This document shows positions 29,301 through 37,176 of a DNA stretch of 64,000 nt, piece after piece. How positions within the stretch are numbered: the stretch's first letter is position 1; every line of letters begins with the position of its first letter. The notes beneath the pieces were generated by a model. The model saw only the letters and a program-made list of their open reading frames with translations. It was not told the DNA's origin and ran no database searches. Both the position numbers and the translations under genes were made by a program. The stretch comes from Symbiodinium sp. CCMP2592 (Eukaryota; Sar; Dinophyceae; Suessiales; Symbiodiniaceae), in contig CAJNDT010004635.1 of the NCBI GenBank assembly GCA_905221615.1, positions 333,769 through 397,768 of the forward strand, given 5' to 3'.

Positions 29301-30308
29301 GCGTGCGAGATTGTTGATACTGCGCAGAAGATCAAAGCGGCAAATGCGCGCGGCATAAAGCAATTTCATGAGAATGCTGGCTGCCTGCGGAGCAAGTGCG
29401 CCGCGATTAGCCTCGTTGATTTCCTCTTCCTCGGGCGCCTTGGGGATAGGTGGAGGCGGAACGAGCCGACCATCCTTATCAACAGGCATGGTGTGTCCAC
29501 ACCACGTGCATCGATGGCTTTTACCTGACTGTGCCGGAGCGCGAGCTGGGTGATTCTTAGTCTCCTCAGCTGGACTCGGCGATGGTACCGTCTTGAATTT
29601 TGTCGGATCGAACCCAGTCACGTCGCAGTACTTCTTGACTGTCATGTCCAGGTACGTCTCCATGTCGTAGGTAACGGTCTGCACCTTCGTTTTGTCATGC
29701 AACGTTGCCTCGCCCTTGGAGATGCGACAACCTAGGTACAAGCCCAGTGGTGTTTCTTCTTCCAATCGAAGTTCTTGGCGCAACATGTCCCAACCCTTGG
29801 GTAGATTCTCTTTGGGTCCTGCCATCTTGAGATCATCCACGTAGATGACAAGTAAGAGCTTCATTTGCGGGTGGAAATACAATGATGGCCATTCATCGAC
29901 AATCGGCTTGAACCCTACTTTCTGTACCGCGGTGTGGCAATGTTGTTCCCACATGGTTCCTGCGTCAGGATGTCCATATAGAGCTTTGATCAGGCGACAT
30001 AACGGCCTACGGAATTTGTGCCGTTTCGCAGATGGATGCCAGGCTTCATCAGGCAGTTCAACCCAACATGGAGTGCCCGATAGTCTCGCCTGAATGTATG
30101 CTTGGATAGCGTCCGCCATCTGGACATCGTTGCCAGGAAGGCATCCGTAATAATCTGCCCACCGTGAGGCGTCAAACGTAGCCGGGGAATTCCCCAAATC
30201 CTGAAACAATGCGGCTTCCATATTCTGGTCTTTGACCTGATCACCGAGTAGTACACCTCGCCCCTTGAACTTCCTGGCAGGATCGTCCTCTTTGAGCTGA
30301 TAGTTCTT
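26340..30308 (-). CDS. Giant element reverse transcriptase-RNase H with ~700-residue C-terminal extension
   Basis: The frame is open from the TAG at 30309-30311. Copia RT motifs, numbered from 30221: Asp in NDVQMADAIQAYIQ (about 30), ALYGHPDAGTMWEQ (about 79) and the catalytic VIYVDDLKM (about 125). Between RT and RNase H sits a Cys/His insert (HRCTWCGHTMP). RNase H has LFADADYACC (about 350), TPEAEIVAAD and VFYDDNQ, ending at about 530. The following 730 residues are conserved-looking but unrecognised, with VIFVGAGVLGKNSW, PDRMIVDLCGLGNGYA and, near 1160, SLDMPSSCSCWSWPE. Copia polymerases normally end soon after RNase H, so this extension is exceptional. Stop TAA at 26340-26342. Confidence 0.8.
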   Translation of the reverse strand, partial: KNYQLKEDDPARKFKGRGVLLGDQVKDQNMEAALFQDLGNSPATFDASRWADYYGCLPGNDVQMADAIQAYIQARLSGTPCWVELPDEAWHPSAKRHKFRRPLCRLIKALYGHPDAGTMWEQHCHTAVQKVGFKPIVDEWPSLYFHPQMKLLLVIYVDDLKMAGPKENLPKGWDMLRQELRLEEETPLGLYLGCRISKGEATLHDKTKVQTVTYDMETYLDMTVKKYCDVTGFDPTKFKTVPSPSPAEETKNHPARAPAQSGKSHRCTWCGHTMPVDKDGRLVPPPPIPKAPEEEEINEANRGALAPQAASILMKLLYAARICRFDLLRSINNLARKITKWTKKEDALLHHLMAYVHQSKHHMMIGWVGNSLEDSSIGLFADADYACCGESLKSTSGAHLHIQGSHTRFPLAGLSKRQGCLSHSTPEAEIVAADFAMSRLGFPAITLWQQLGGQDPNFVFYDDNQTMIGVIRTGKNPTMRHLERTHGICIGWMHSIFQEGYVSLAYEVTAKMSADIHTRSFKDSVSWTHACQLINIFPPDLIGSQEIMDLMRPTHTQSTDEKGQQHYSFKSEVPCCPYTQTPILPQVLYRAGLSSKEGLQEHDSVDPILVVKFPRMLRGPPSALPPGRYLRSTWILREGQWHQLEDRAAILDTPGKFDRYVERAVFQYHPVRGHLRPAAIADVLAPPFLPPPEPPLGQSYVRALPARWRAVVVTLARAIHGGYQGFTLHQGFCFNGQSKSQASQFGYDQWSSVYEDVWHDAAEQKREYQGYDGAIVPHVVNFAENKPKEGLVIQFLDHDGRLVHAYKNPYSRWKYRITIKDAPKAVTLWTLIGVDEENWWNEYAPGRDCIAQHAPDSHYDPGLQVNVLSMGREVDDAMCAYIFDVVQARKDNPNSVIFVGAGVLGKNSWLSRKIADNPEKGKLRTDYPWGEVVQRIARRAASWGFQIIIEVPPRVPVQETKQYKGLQEDAMWKSIKIQGCTHGQRYTFRDPVSPGTAVELGYCKDEWEYIAANVALHPKSSDVCSSKHLHMTDSDAKDRSDKCELTIQISRRLLKALNFQATGDGRLVAMPSKAGGRKPDRMIVDLCGLGNGYAVPKSTKGCARITCKKLIGSKADEDSLIGAMKDSCRNDLRTPVLFVASLLRSGVGPGSSEGACVGGEKRSGGKYKVFRSVLKSLKRLLKKCAEFSDVYFSLDMPSSCSCWSWPELHALVSSGKVTKVKVYDHVGAGGYGGGRRIMFSNMPEADRLGMRPDDCLDHDSMSSLSQRIGVSWRSIARNVRSLVRAHVNVSHVAHESEDIAWQQHQCVDADEGAIRQPQLRNN

Positions 30309-30734
30309 CTAGTATATCAGTCCATGTACTCGCGCCATGTGTACTTTCTCACCTTTCTTCTTTGCCTCAGCGACGACGTCGTCATATTCACGCGTAGTTG
30401 AGAAGTCAAACACCTCTTGGTCCCACAATCCCTTCCATTCTTTCTTGAAAGCTTCCATGGCCTTGGGATTGTTGATCATCTCCTTGCGTGTGACGGGTCG
30501 AGTGACCATGGCATTGAAGCACGATCCTCCTGCATGATTCTTTTCCCGATGTACGTTTCTGTGAGAAGTCGTACACGGCATAGAAGGAATCCAGTTATCA
30601 TCCATGACTATATGCGCCGGAACGGCCGGCACAACATCTGCCAAGAATTGTTCCTGTGTATATTGATCCACATAGGACTGTGCCCATGACCAACCATCGT
30701 CGTCATCAATGGACACGTTGAGTTGCAGATCAAT
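30309..30734 (-). CDS. Giant element pol: RT N-terminal segment between two in-frame stops
   Basis: Shares its frame with the RT ORF downstream (across TAG 30309-30311) and with the pol segment upstream (across TAA 30735-30737). It carries the start of the copia RT domain (VTRKEMINNPKAMEAFKKEW, the family's substrate-linker entry), and the next frame continues KNYQLKEDDPARKFKGRGV as expected for the family. The two stops are therefore single-codon interruptions of one gene. Confidence 0.75.
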   Translation of the reverse strand: MDLQLNVSIDDDDGWSWAQSYVDQYTQEQFLADVVPAVPAHIVMDDNWIPSMPCTTSHRNVHREKNHAGGSCFNAMVTRPVTRKEMINNPKAMEAFKKEWKGLWDQEVFDFSTTREYDDVVAEAKKKGEKVHMARVHGLIY

Positions 30735-31019
30735 TTATTCACATGGGACAATCTTGGGAAAGATCATGTTGTCCAAAATCTTGGTAACTATCTTCTTTCC
30801 TATCACAGCCTTCTTCCGGTCTGTCTTGGCAACTCGAGCTTTGTCTCGCTTTTCTTTCTTGTATGATGCCTTCTTCTCCGTTTCGCTCATCTTCTTCCAT
30901 GCTTCCGGAGAATAAGAATGGATAGGTCGCCGTGTAGGAAGAGTTCGTCGACCGTCACTTCGGATCTTATACGGAACTCCCCTTTTGTCGATCTTGCAGG
31001 CTTCACCGTCATCGGTGAG
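30735..31019 (-). CDS. Giant element pol segment downstream of the recombinase-element insertion
   Basis: Basic linker between integrase and RT (KKMSETEKKASYKKEKRDKA). It joins codon for codon to the frame at 39480: reading 39480 directly onto 31019 gives GDGIVY-LTDDGEACK with no added or missing base. Ends at TAA 30735-30737. Confidence 0.75.
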   Translation of the reverse strand, partial: LTDDGEACKIDKRGVPYKIRSDGRRTLPTRRPIHSYSPEAWKKMSETEKKASYKKEKRDKARVAKTDRKKAVIGKKIVTKILDNMIFPKIVPCE

Positions 31020-31239
31020 TTTTCCAAAATTGCTGAAAGCAAAACATTCGAGCAAAGTTATCGCCATAAATAACTCCGCAATATATGCAATATAAAAGAT
31101 TCGAATCCCACATAAGGAGCAAGCTCATCACAAGAGACGGAATGCAACATCGGATGAGCAGACTTTTCCTTGGATGTGCAATCGTAGCGCTGTGCTCTTA
31201 CGAGGGAGGCCCGAGTGACCTTTGGTCAGGACCCCCCCC
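31020..31239 (-). repeat. Split direct repeat A, copy 1 (element terminus)
   Basis: 220 bp beginning TTTTCCAAAATTGCTGAAAG and ending in a C-run; repeated at 31526-31745. It borders parent pol sequence directly at 31019. Confidence 0.9.
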
Positions 31240-31298
31240 GTTGTCAGGAAAACACCCCTCCCAAGCGCGAAAAGAATCTTAAAGGGTGGGATGGGCGG

Positions 31299-31525
31299 GA
31301 ACAAAAACATTGCCCCACCTCCGGGCTCGAGCATAACTGATATGAAGCAAAGATGTCAATCGTCCAACACGATTCAAAAGGGCAAGACGTGAGCATGCAA
31401 AACCTAGCATGCAAAAAGAGAATGCTTCAAGAAATGGGAAAACCAAAATCATTGGTTTCCAAAGAGGCCCACCCTACCAGCCCCTTTCATGATTTGGAAA
31501 ATGCCTTTGGGCAAGCCCAAGAAGC
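31299..31525 (-). repeat. Split direct repeat B, copy 1
   Basis: 227 bp (GAACAAAAACATTG ... CCCAAGAAGC), repeated at 39255-39479 with a 2-base length difference. Abuts repeat A copy 2 directly, the internal B-A junction diagnostic of split direct repeats. 31240-31298 is a 59-bp single-copy spacer. Confidence 0.9.
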
Positions 31526-31745
31526 TTTTCCAAAATTGCTGAAAGCAAAACATTCGAGCAAAGTTATCGCCATAAATAACTCCGCAATATATGCAATATA
31601 AAAGATTCGAATCCCACATAAGGAGCAAGCTCATCACAAGAGACGGAATGCAACATCGGATGAGCAGACTTTTCCTTGGATGTGCAATCGTAGCGCTGTG
31701 CTCTTACGAGGGAGGCCCGAGTGACCTTTGGTCAGGACCCCCCCC
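31526..31745 (-). repeat. Split direct repeat A, copy 2
   Basis: Near-identical to 31020-31239; directly follows repeat B copy 1 and borders the end of the RT-RNase H gene. Confidence 0.9.
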
Positions 31746-31764
31746 CACAGGCGAGGGCCAACCT

Positions 31765-34700
31765 TCAGCCCCACTTGGTTTTGTCATACTTAACCTTCCG
31801 CTTGCGAAGAGAAGATGGGGCACTGCATACTCCCCTCTGACTCCAGCTGGAGACCTCATCATGATGCTGAGACAACTTCCGGAGCAAGCTAAGATCACAA
31901 TCCTTCAAACGGACGAGGATGCGGAGATTGGGATCAAAAGCTCCAAACGATTCGTTTGTCAAGTCGTCCGCGATGGTGTTAACTTCACGCGGCCTCCAAT
32001 TGAGCTTCAAGTGACCTCCACATTTATACAAAGAATGAGACAACTGCATCTGCACATACGCCAGCGGAAACTTCAAGGTGCTATTCTTGGCCGTCACGGT
32101 TTCATTAGCCAAGTTGTCCGTGCCAGCCGATACTGAAAAGCATCGTCCTCTAGTCTCTAGCCAGCCAAATGCGTGTAAAGCCACAAGGGTGGCCAACAGC
32201 TCCGCCACAGTGCTCATTCCCTCAGCGGTGCCGCGGTCATTGAAAAGGGCCGGTATCTCTTGCGCATGCACCTTAAGAGAGAACCACCTAGCGCGCCCAG
32301 GTTCAAGAGAGTGGCAAGTCTCCCAACCTCCCAGAACATAAAAGTCCTCGGCCGCCTTGGCATCCGTGCGAAAGGACTCAGCTTCGGCTGGGCGTGCACC
32401 CCGACATGAAACCTGAGCGTGGCCCTCAAGAAGCATCGAGCGAATGTACTCCAGAGTGATCATCACAAGCCTTGGCGCAACTGCGACCGTGCCCGGAACC
32501 TGAGCACCCTTCCAGCGATGCAATGGAGCCATAAATGGCCTAAGCCAGTAAAGGACCTGGCCAGCGTACACCAGACGGCCCACAAACTCCACGAACCTCC
32601 GATGGTCGAGCAAACCACGGTCACTTCGAGCAGCATTCACGTACTCGATGATCCAGTTCGCCCTCCGTTCCGAAAGACCCATGGAGAAGCGGAAGTAGTC
32701 AAAGGCGAATCCCACGTAATCAAGTTGCACCCCTCCACGAAACTTGCTCCACTTGAAGGGTGTCCCAACCATGAGCCAGAAAACCAGAATGGTCCAGACA
32801 TGATCATACTTACGGGGACCCCCACTGAAGAACTTCAAGTCATCAGCGAAGAGAAACTGGAACAGCGGGCTCGTCATCAGAACTGTCAGTGCACACCTCC
32901 CAATGAGCCCAACAAGCCTGGCGAAGTGATAGGCAGCGCATGCCATGCCAAAGGTCCCTACCCGGTTGAACCAAATGGGACCATCCTCGCGCGCCCTACA
33001 GCCGAGGTAGCCATGGTCCTCCGAGCGATGTTTGTACCTTCGGTGGCCCTTAGCCACATCCGCGGCCACCCCAATCAGCAGATGATAACCATCGTCCTCC
33101 ATCTCCTCCATGGCACGTCCCACGCAGGATGGTCCAGGGAATTCTAAGTGATCATCAATGCGAATCCGATTGTTAAGCTTCACGGAGTGGGTACCGTCAA
33201 AGATGGTTCGGACCGTGCCATCGTCCTTCATGATGGCTCCTAATGACGCCACATGTAGCTTGTCTCCAAACCTTTTCCGTGCCTCAGCCTCGCTCAAAGG
33301 AAACATCATACCAAGAGCTTCTTCTTCCTCGAACTGTGCCTCCAACTGATCCGGAACCAGAGCTGCAGAGGAGTAGTTAGCGTTGATCGCCTGATAAGGT
33401 GAATCATCATAGTCTCTCCACTTCTTCTTCGGCCGGAACACCAGAGGGACCCTCGGGAAGGGTGAGTCGACGCCCACTTTGCGCCCCGAAGCGTAGTTCT
33501 CCGGATCCCTCGTCAGAATCCCCCAGTCCTCATCCCCAAGAAGCCGACTAGTCTGCGAAAGCGCCTCCAAGTAGAATGGTTGGCCCTCCGCCACCTTAGA
33601 GGCGGCCTTGGAGTCAGGAAGCAGCCGAAACCACTCATCACGCAAGTGCTCCATGCTTTCCGGACTGAAGGGGGCCGAAGACATCCTGCCCAGAGCCAAA
33701 CGGAAGAAAGCCTTCTTGGTGTCATCAATGTTCTCCGAGACGAACCTCAAAAGCAGTCCGTGAATCCTCTGCGCGAGATCACTCGCCTCCCAAGGAAGTC
33801 CCAGACCTCGGGACCCCGGTCGCCACCTTCCGGGGCTGTTCAGTCCGCAACCGTCGCACATGGATTGATGCAGACCTCGCCAGCTAACCGTGAGTGGGTC
33901 CCCGTAGTTGTAGCTCCTCGCGGCCTCCATGTAGCCGTGAAATGGGTATTCAATGTCGGGGGACTTGACCTTTGAAGAAGTAGAGCGTGTAGGCCCCGTG
34001 TCCCCATGATCCTCATCACCTAGAAGCCGTTCCAAGAAAATTTGATCCTCGGACTTAAGCTTATGCGGATCCCTGATCGAGAAACCGATGACCACGATTC
34101 GAGTGCCTTCCCAGTCCTCGGTAGCATGCCAGAGCGAAGGGTCGAACTTTAGGAACCCCTCAACAAACCCCAACACCCTGAACTGCCGGAGCTGACCATT
34201 CACGATCATCTCCTGGTCACCAGTCTCGTCCTCCAGCAGCAGGCCGCCCCTCGAGAAGGAGGCAGCCTTGACTACGATGTTGTGGCTGCCAGGTTCGTTG
34301 TTCTCATCCCTATGCGGCCCCGTCTTTATGTCCCTGCCCAGCAAGACAGAAGTGAACTTAGAGCCAGGACAAACGCAGTTGATGATGCAAGCCAGCAGGG
34401 CGGTTGTCCAAGGAGAGGCCCGGCAGTGCTTGCGCAAGCCACAGACACCGCCATGAACGTAAGCCCCGCTGGTAAAGAGTTTCTCCGTAGGCAACTCCCC
34501 TGGCCTGCGTCCTCGGCCTGTCTCCTCGTCGGAGATCAGGTCGCAAAGGGCAAACATGTCCGCCTGAGAAATTCTACCAGACATGGCGATCTCCCGAGAC
34601 TTGCTCTCCAAGGAACATGAGGGCTCCCCTAGGAGTGCCACCTTTGCCAAGGACCAGGGAGCCCATTGCCAATCAAACAGCTCCGGAGGCTGCAAAACAG

Positions 34701-35604
34701 CAGCAGCTAGATTTTGGGAGGTCGTCATGCGGGCGCCACTTGCTGCAGAACCCCCCCCAACGCGAAGACCAAGCAAGCTGGCGGCCAGCCAATGGCACAT
34801 ATTAGGAGGATAGGCAGCAGATCGCGAAGTTTTCCAATCACCGTCGGAATCCTTCCCAAGAAGAGGTTCATGTACATGCCCACAGTGGCGAGGAAGAGGT
34901 CCTGCATATGAGCCATCCGAAGCCAGACGATGAGCACCAGGAAAGAAGGTGAAAGAGTCCCAGTGAACATGGAAAGCCATAAACCGGGTGGGCTTCTTAC
35001 TGAGAGCATCGCCCCAATGGCACTGGAAGAAAGCGAAGGTTTCCACGCCTTCGAACAAGAGCAGATGCTTGCTATCGTCCATGTCCAAAATGGACCCAGG
35101 AATCATGTGCTGCACCTTTCCCAACTGTTCTGGGTGCTCAATGATGAAGGCTACGCCAGCCTCGACACAAAGCTGGCAAAACTCAAAGGACTTTGAAACA
35201 AGGAAGTTGGCATCCTCAACAAGATTTCTGTTGGAATCAGACAACCAAGGAAAGCCATGCAGGTACTCAAGTGAACGTAAGGGCGGTGGCCCCGGAGATA
35301 TTCTCCAGCGCGCCCTCGCCCTCGAAAAGGTGTTGCAAGGAGGGGCCAGCACAACGGCATCGGCTTCCTTAAGAAGCTCGGACAGCGTGGCCCACAAACT
35401 TGTTGACCGAAGATCATGCCCTGTACTGCGAGTGAGATCAATCTCCAGCCCGAAAAGGTTGATATCATGCTTCCGGGAAAGCTCCACGAGGTAGCTCTTC
35501 ACATCCGAATGGCGGGTAGGCCCAGCGAAGAGATACAAGAATCTGTAAGTTCGGGAAGCAATCCCAGGCACTGAATTCCACTCTTCCCAAGAAAAACCTT
35601 CGAG
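31765..35604 (-). CDS. Methyltransferase-like / 2OG-Fe(II) dioxygenase-like / RT / RNase H polyprotein
   Basis: About 1,270 codons; the ORF proper starts near 35571 (GTG; no ATG), in frame with the gag-like gene across TGA 35605-35607. Residues 1-230 follow C5-cytosine-methyltransferase order: FLYLFAGPTR (motif I), GLEIDL (II), VVLAPPCNTFSRAR with the Pro-Pro-Cys nucleophile (IV, about 76) and FIIEHPEQ (VI, about 142). Residues about 360-500 look like a double-stranded beta-helix dioxygenase: GPHRDENN (His-x-Asp, about 417), FSRGGLLLEDE, LWHATEDWEGTR (distal His and Arg, about 478-490). RT: Asp in VAADVAKGHRR (about 827), FLFADDLKFF (about 904). RNase H: SAGTDNLANETV (about 1150) and NWRPREVNTIADDL. 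All catalytic residues named are present. The first two domains are calls from motifs. Confidence 0.75.
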   Translation of the reverse strand, partial: LEGFSWEEWNSVPGIASRTYRFLYLFAGPTRHSDVKSYLVELSRKHDINLFGLEIDLTRSTGHDLRSTSLWATLSELLKEADAVVLAPPCNTFSRARARWRISPGPPPLRSLEYLHGFPWLSDSNRNLVEDANFLVSKSFEFCQLCVEAGVAFIIEHPEQLGKVQHMIPGSILDMDDSKHLLLFEGVETFAFFQCHWGDALSKKPTRFMAFHVHWDSFTFFPGAHRLASDGSYAGPLPRHCGHVHEPLLGKDSDGDWKTSRSAAYPPNMCHWLAASLLGLRVGGGSAASGARMTTSQNLAAAVLQPPELFDWQWAPWSLAKVALLGEPSCSLESKSREIAMSGRISQADMFALCDLISDEETGRGRRPGELPTEKLFTSGAYVHGGVCGLRKHCRASPWTTALLACIINCVCPGSKFTSVLLGRDIKTGPHRDENNEPGSHNIVVKAASFSRGGLLLEDETGDQEMIVNGQLRQFRVLGFVEGFLKFDPSLWHATEDWEGTRIVVIGFSIRDPHKLKSEDQIFLERLLGDEDHGDTGPTRSTSSKVKSPDIEYPFHGYMEAARSYNYGDPLTVSWRGLHQSMCDGCGLNSPGRWRPGSRGLGLPWEASDLAQRIHGLLLRFVSENIDDTKKAFFRLALGRMSSAPFSPESMEHLRDEWFRLLPDSKAASKVAEGQPFYLEALSQTSRLLGDEDWGILTRDPENYASGRKVGVDSPFPRVPLVFRPKKKWRDYDDSPYQAINANYSSAALVPDQLEAQFEEEEALGMMFPLSEAEARKRFGDKLHVASLGAIMKDDGTVRTIFDGTHSVKLNNRIRIDDHLEFPGPSCVGRAMEEMEDDGYHLLIGVAADVAKGHRRYKHRSEDHGYLGCRAREDGPIWFNRVGTFGMACAAYHFARLVGLIGRCALTVLMTSPLFQFLFADDLKFFSGGPRKYDHVWTILVFWLMVGTPFKWSKFRGGVQLDYVGFAFDYFRFSMGLSERRANWIIEYVNAARSDRGLLDHRRFVEFVGRLVYAGQVLYWLRPFMAPLHRWKGAQVPGTVAVAPRLVMITLEYIRSMLLEGHAQVSCRGARPAEAESFRTDAKAAEDFYVLGGWETCHSLEPGRARWFSLKVHAQEIPALFNDRGTAEGMSTVAELLATLVALHAFGWLETRGRCFSVSAGTDNLANETVTAKNSTLKFPLAYVQMQLSHSLYKCGGHLKLNWRPREVNTIADDLTNESFGAFDPNLRILVRLKDCDLSLLRKLSQHHDEVSSWSQRGVCSAPSSLRKRKVKYDKTKWG

Positions 35605-36897
35605 TCAGCTGGGCTTATTGCCCTTCTTGGAATCTGGCCCATCGGCCTTGTCACCTCTGTTCTTACACTCGCTGCGGGGATGTGGCTTAAGACAAAGTTG
35701 ACACACATGAACGCGCCCACAATTTCCCGGACAAGACCCATTGTTGTAGCCATAGCAAATTTCGCGACCGTCAGGAGTCTTGCGGAAGACGAAGCCATTC
35801 TTGGAAGGCTTACCAAGAAACTTGCCCTTGCCCTTCCCCTTCCCTTTGCGATCACGGTCCCAGCTAGGATCAGGGGTTGGCGGCGGCGGCGCCCCATCAA
35901 TCTTCTGAAACTTTGCAGGCGGCCCGGCTGAGAACGATGCACGCGAAGCCATCTCCATGGCCAAGGGCCCGACGAAATAGGTCTCTTTGAGCATGGCGTT
36001 GTCCCTGGCCTCCTTGAGTGTGTCGGTCAAGGATCGATTGTTTCGGCTGGCCTGCTTGTAAGCCTCCTTTCTCAAGCGATGTTCGTAGTTAAGTACAAGT
36101 TGCCAAGAAGGATTCGCCCAAGACATAGCGGGACCCCCTTCAGGACGTACTGTCTGCAACAAGTAGATCTTGTCGCCCAGTACGTAGTCAACATGCAGAA
36201 GAAAATCCTTGGAGCTCAAGCCCTGAAACCATGCTTTGTTGCGAAAGCGTGCGGCAAGCATCAGAAATGTGTGAGCCTCCACTCGCAACCTCTGACGGAG
36301 CTCTTCAGACCCGGTCGGTAGCTTGGCCTTCTTGCGCTCCTTAGTGAGGCGCAACCTGCCGGAGGAGTCCACGGACGACTGGAAGTTGGCGTTCACTTCA
36401 TCCACTGTACAAGTAACTTCATCCAAGAGCGAAGCCTTGATTTCTCCAGCCTCAACCTCCTCCATTTTCAATGCCAGGTAAGTTGAGCTAGGTTCTTCAC
36501 GATCTTCCAAGGATCCTAAAGAAGCTTCAAGAGCTACACGCATGGCCAGACGATCATTGGCCGGAAGGGGTTTTGGCAACCCCAAAACGTGTGCCTCTGC
36601 CTTGAGCTTTCTCTCATGCTCCGTGGTGTCCAGAGCGGATTGCCAGGCAGCAACCAGTCCTGCCAGAGCCGCCCGGCCGGCAGCAGTGTCCGGATCCACC
36701 GTTACATCACTGGCGAAAGCAGCTCTCGCACCAGCCCGTGTGTCGGCCAGTGCAGCGAACCTGACCATGGAACGGTAATTCTGCCCCAACTCGTACTGGT
36801 GTAGCAGAGAGACATTCAGCTCCTCCCAAAGATAAACCAAGTCGGCACTAACATTCTGTGCCAAGAAGGTCCTTCGATTCTCATCTGTGAGCGCCAT
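35605..36897 (-). CDS. Gag-like protein with CCCH and CCHC zinc motifs
   Basis: 430 codons from an ATG at 36895-36897 (MALTDENRR). An Ala-rich helical N-terminal region covers residues 1-330; a basic patch (DRDRKGKGKGKGKF, about 345) precedes CYGYNNGSCPGNCGRVH (C-x7-C-x3-C-x3-H) and CQLCLKPHPRSEC (C-x2-C-x3-H-x4-C) at about 378-415. Such pairs bind RNA in retroelement nucleocapsids, so a Gag role is likely. It ends at TGA 35605-35607, and the same frame continues into the methyltransferase-like domain, compatible with stop readthrough or re-initiation. Confidence 0.7.
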   Translation of the reverse strand: MALTDENRRTFLAQNVSADLVYLWEELNVSLLHQYELGQNYRSMVRFAALADTRAGARAAFASDVTVDPDTAAGRAALAGLVAAWQSALDTTEHERKLKAEAHVLGLPKPLPANDRLAMRVALEASLGSLEDREEPSSTYLALKMEEVEAGEIKASLLDEVTCTVDEVNANFQSSVDSSGRLRLTKERKKAKLPTGSEELRQRLRVEAHTFLMLAARFRNKAWFQGLSSKDFLLHVDYVLGDKIYLLQTVRPEGGPAMSWANPSWQLVLNYEHRLRKEAYKQASRNNRSLTDTLKEARDNAMLKETYFVGPLAMEMASRASFSAGPPAKFQKIDGAPPPPTPDPSWDRDRKGKGKGKGKFLGKPSKNGFVFRKTPDGREICYGYNNGSCPGNCGRVHVCQLCLKPHPRSECKNRGDKADGPDSKKGNKPS

Positions 36898-36900
36898 CCC

Positions 36901-37176
36901 TCACTGAAATCCTACGGATCTCCCTCGATCCAAGGGCACCCTTGCTTGGCTGCCACTCACATACGACCTTCCCTTCGGCCGTGGCAGCTGCTCAAACCAT
37001 ATGCCAACATTCGGCAGAAGACTGCAATGATTGACGCAAAAGGAAACAGGCACACTCGAGTCACCAATCAATTCAGCAACATGACAGCGGCAAGCACTGA
37101 CACGGCGCACAAGTGCGGTAAATTTTTCCTCGAGGTAAGGACCGACCTGACGCACAAGTGCGGTAAAATTTTCCCC
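36901..37176 (-). CDS. Short in-frame ORF between recombinase and gag-like genes
   Basis: About 90 codons open between TGA 37177-37179 and TGA 36901-36903, in the common frame. It contains a duplicated segment: CACAAGTGCGGTAAA occurs at 37108 and 37153 (plus strand), giving FTALVRQ and FTALVRR. It lacks a recognisable domain and may equally be a non-coding intercistronic region whose repeat has a regulatory role. Confidence 0.35.
   Translation of the reverse strand, partial: GENFTALVRQVGPYLEEKFTALVRRVSACRCHVAELIGDSSVPVSFCVNHCSLLPNVGIWFEQLPRPKGRSYVSGSQARVPLDRGRSVGFQ

Noticed and set aside
31128-31898. Small ORFs over the A and B repeats
   Set aside because: They lie in the split direct repeats, are duplicated with them and have no domain.
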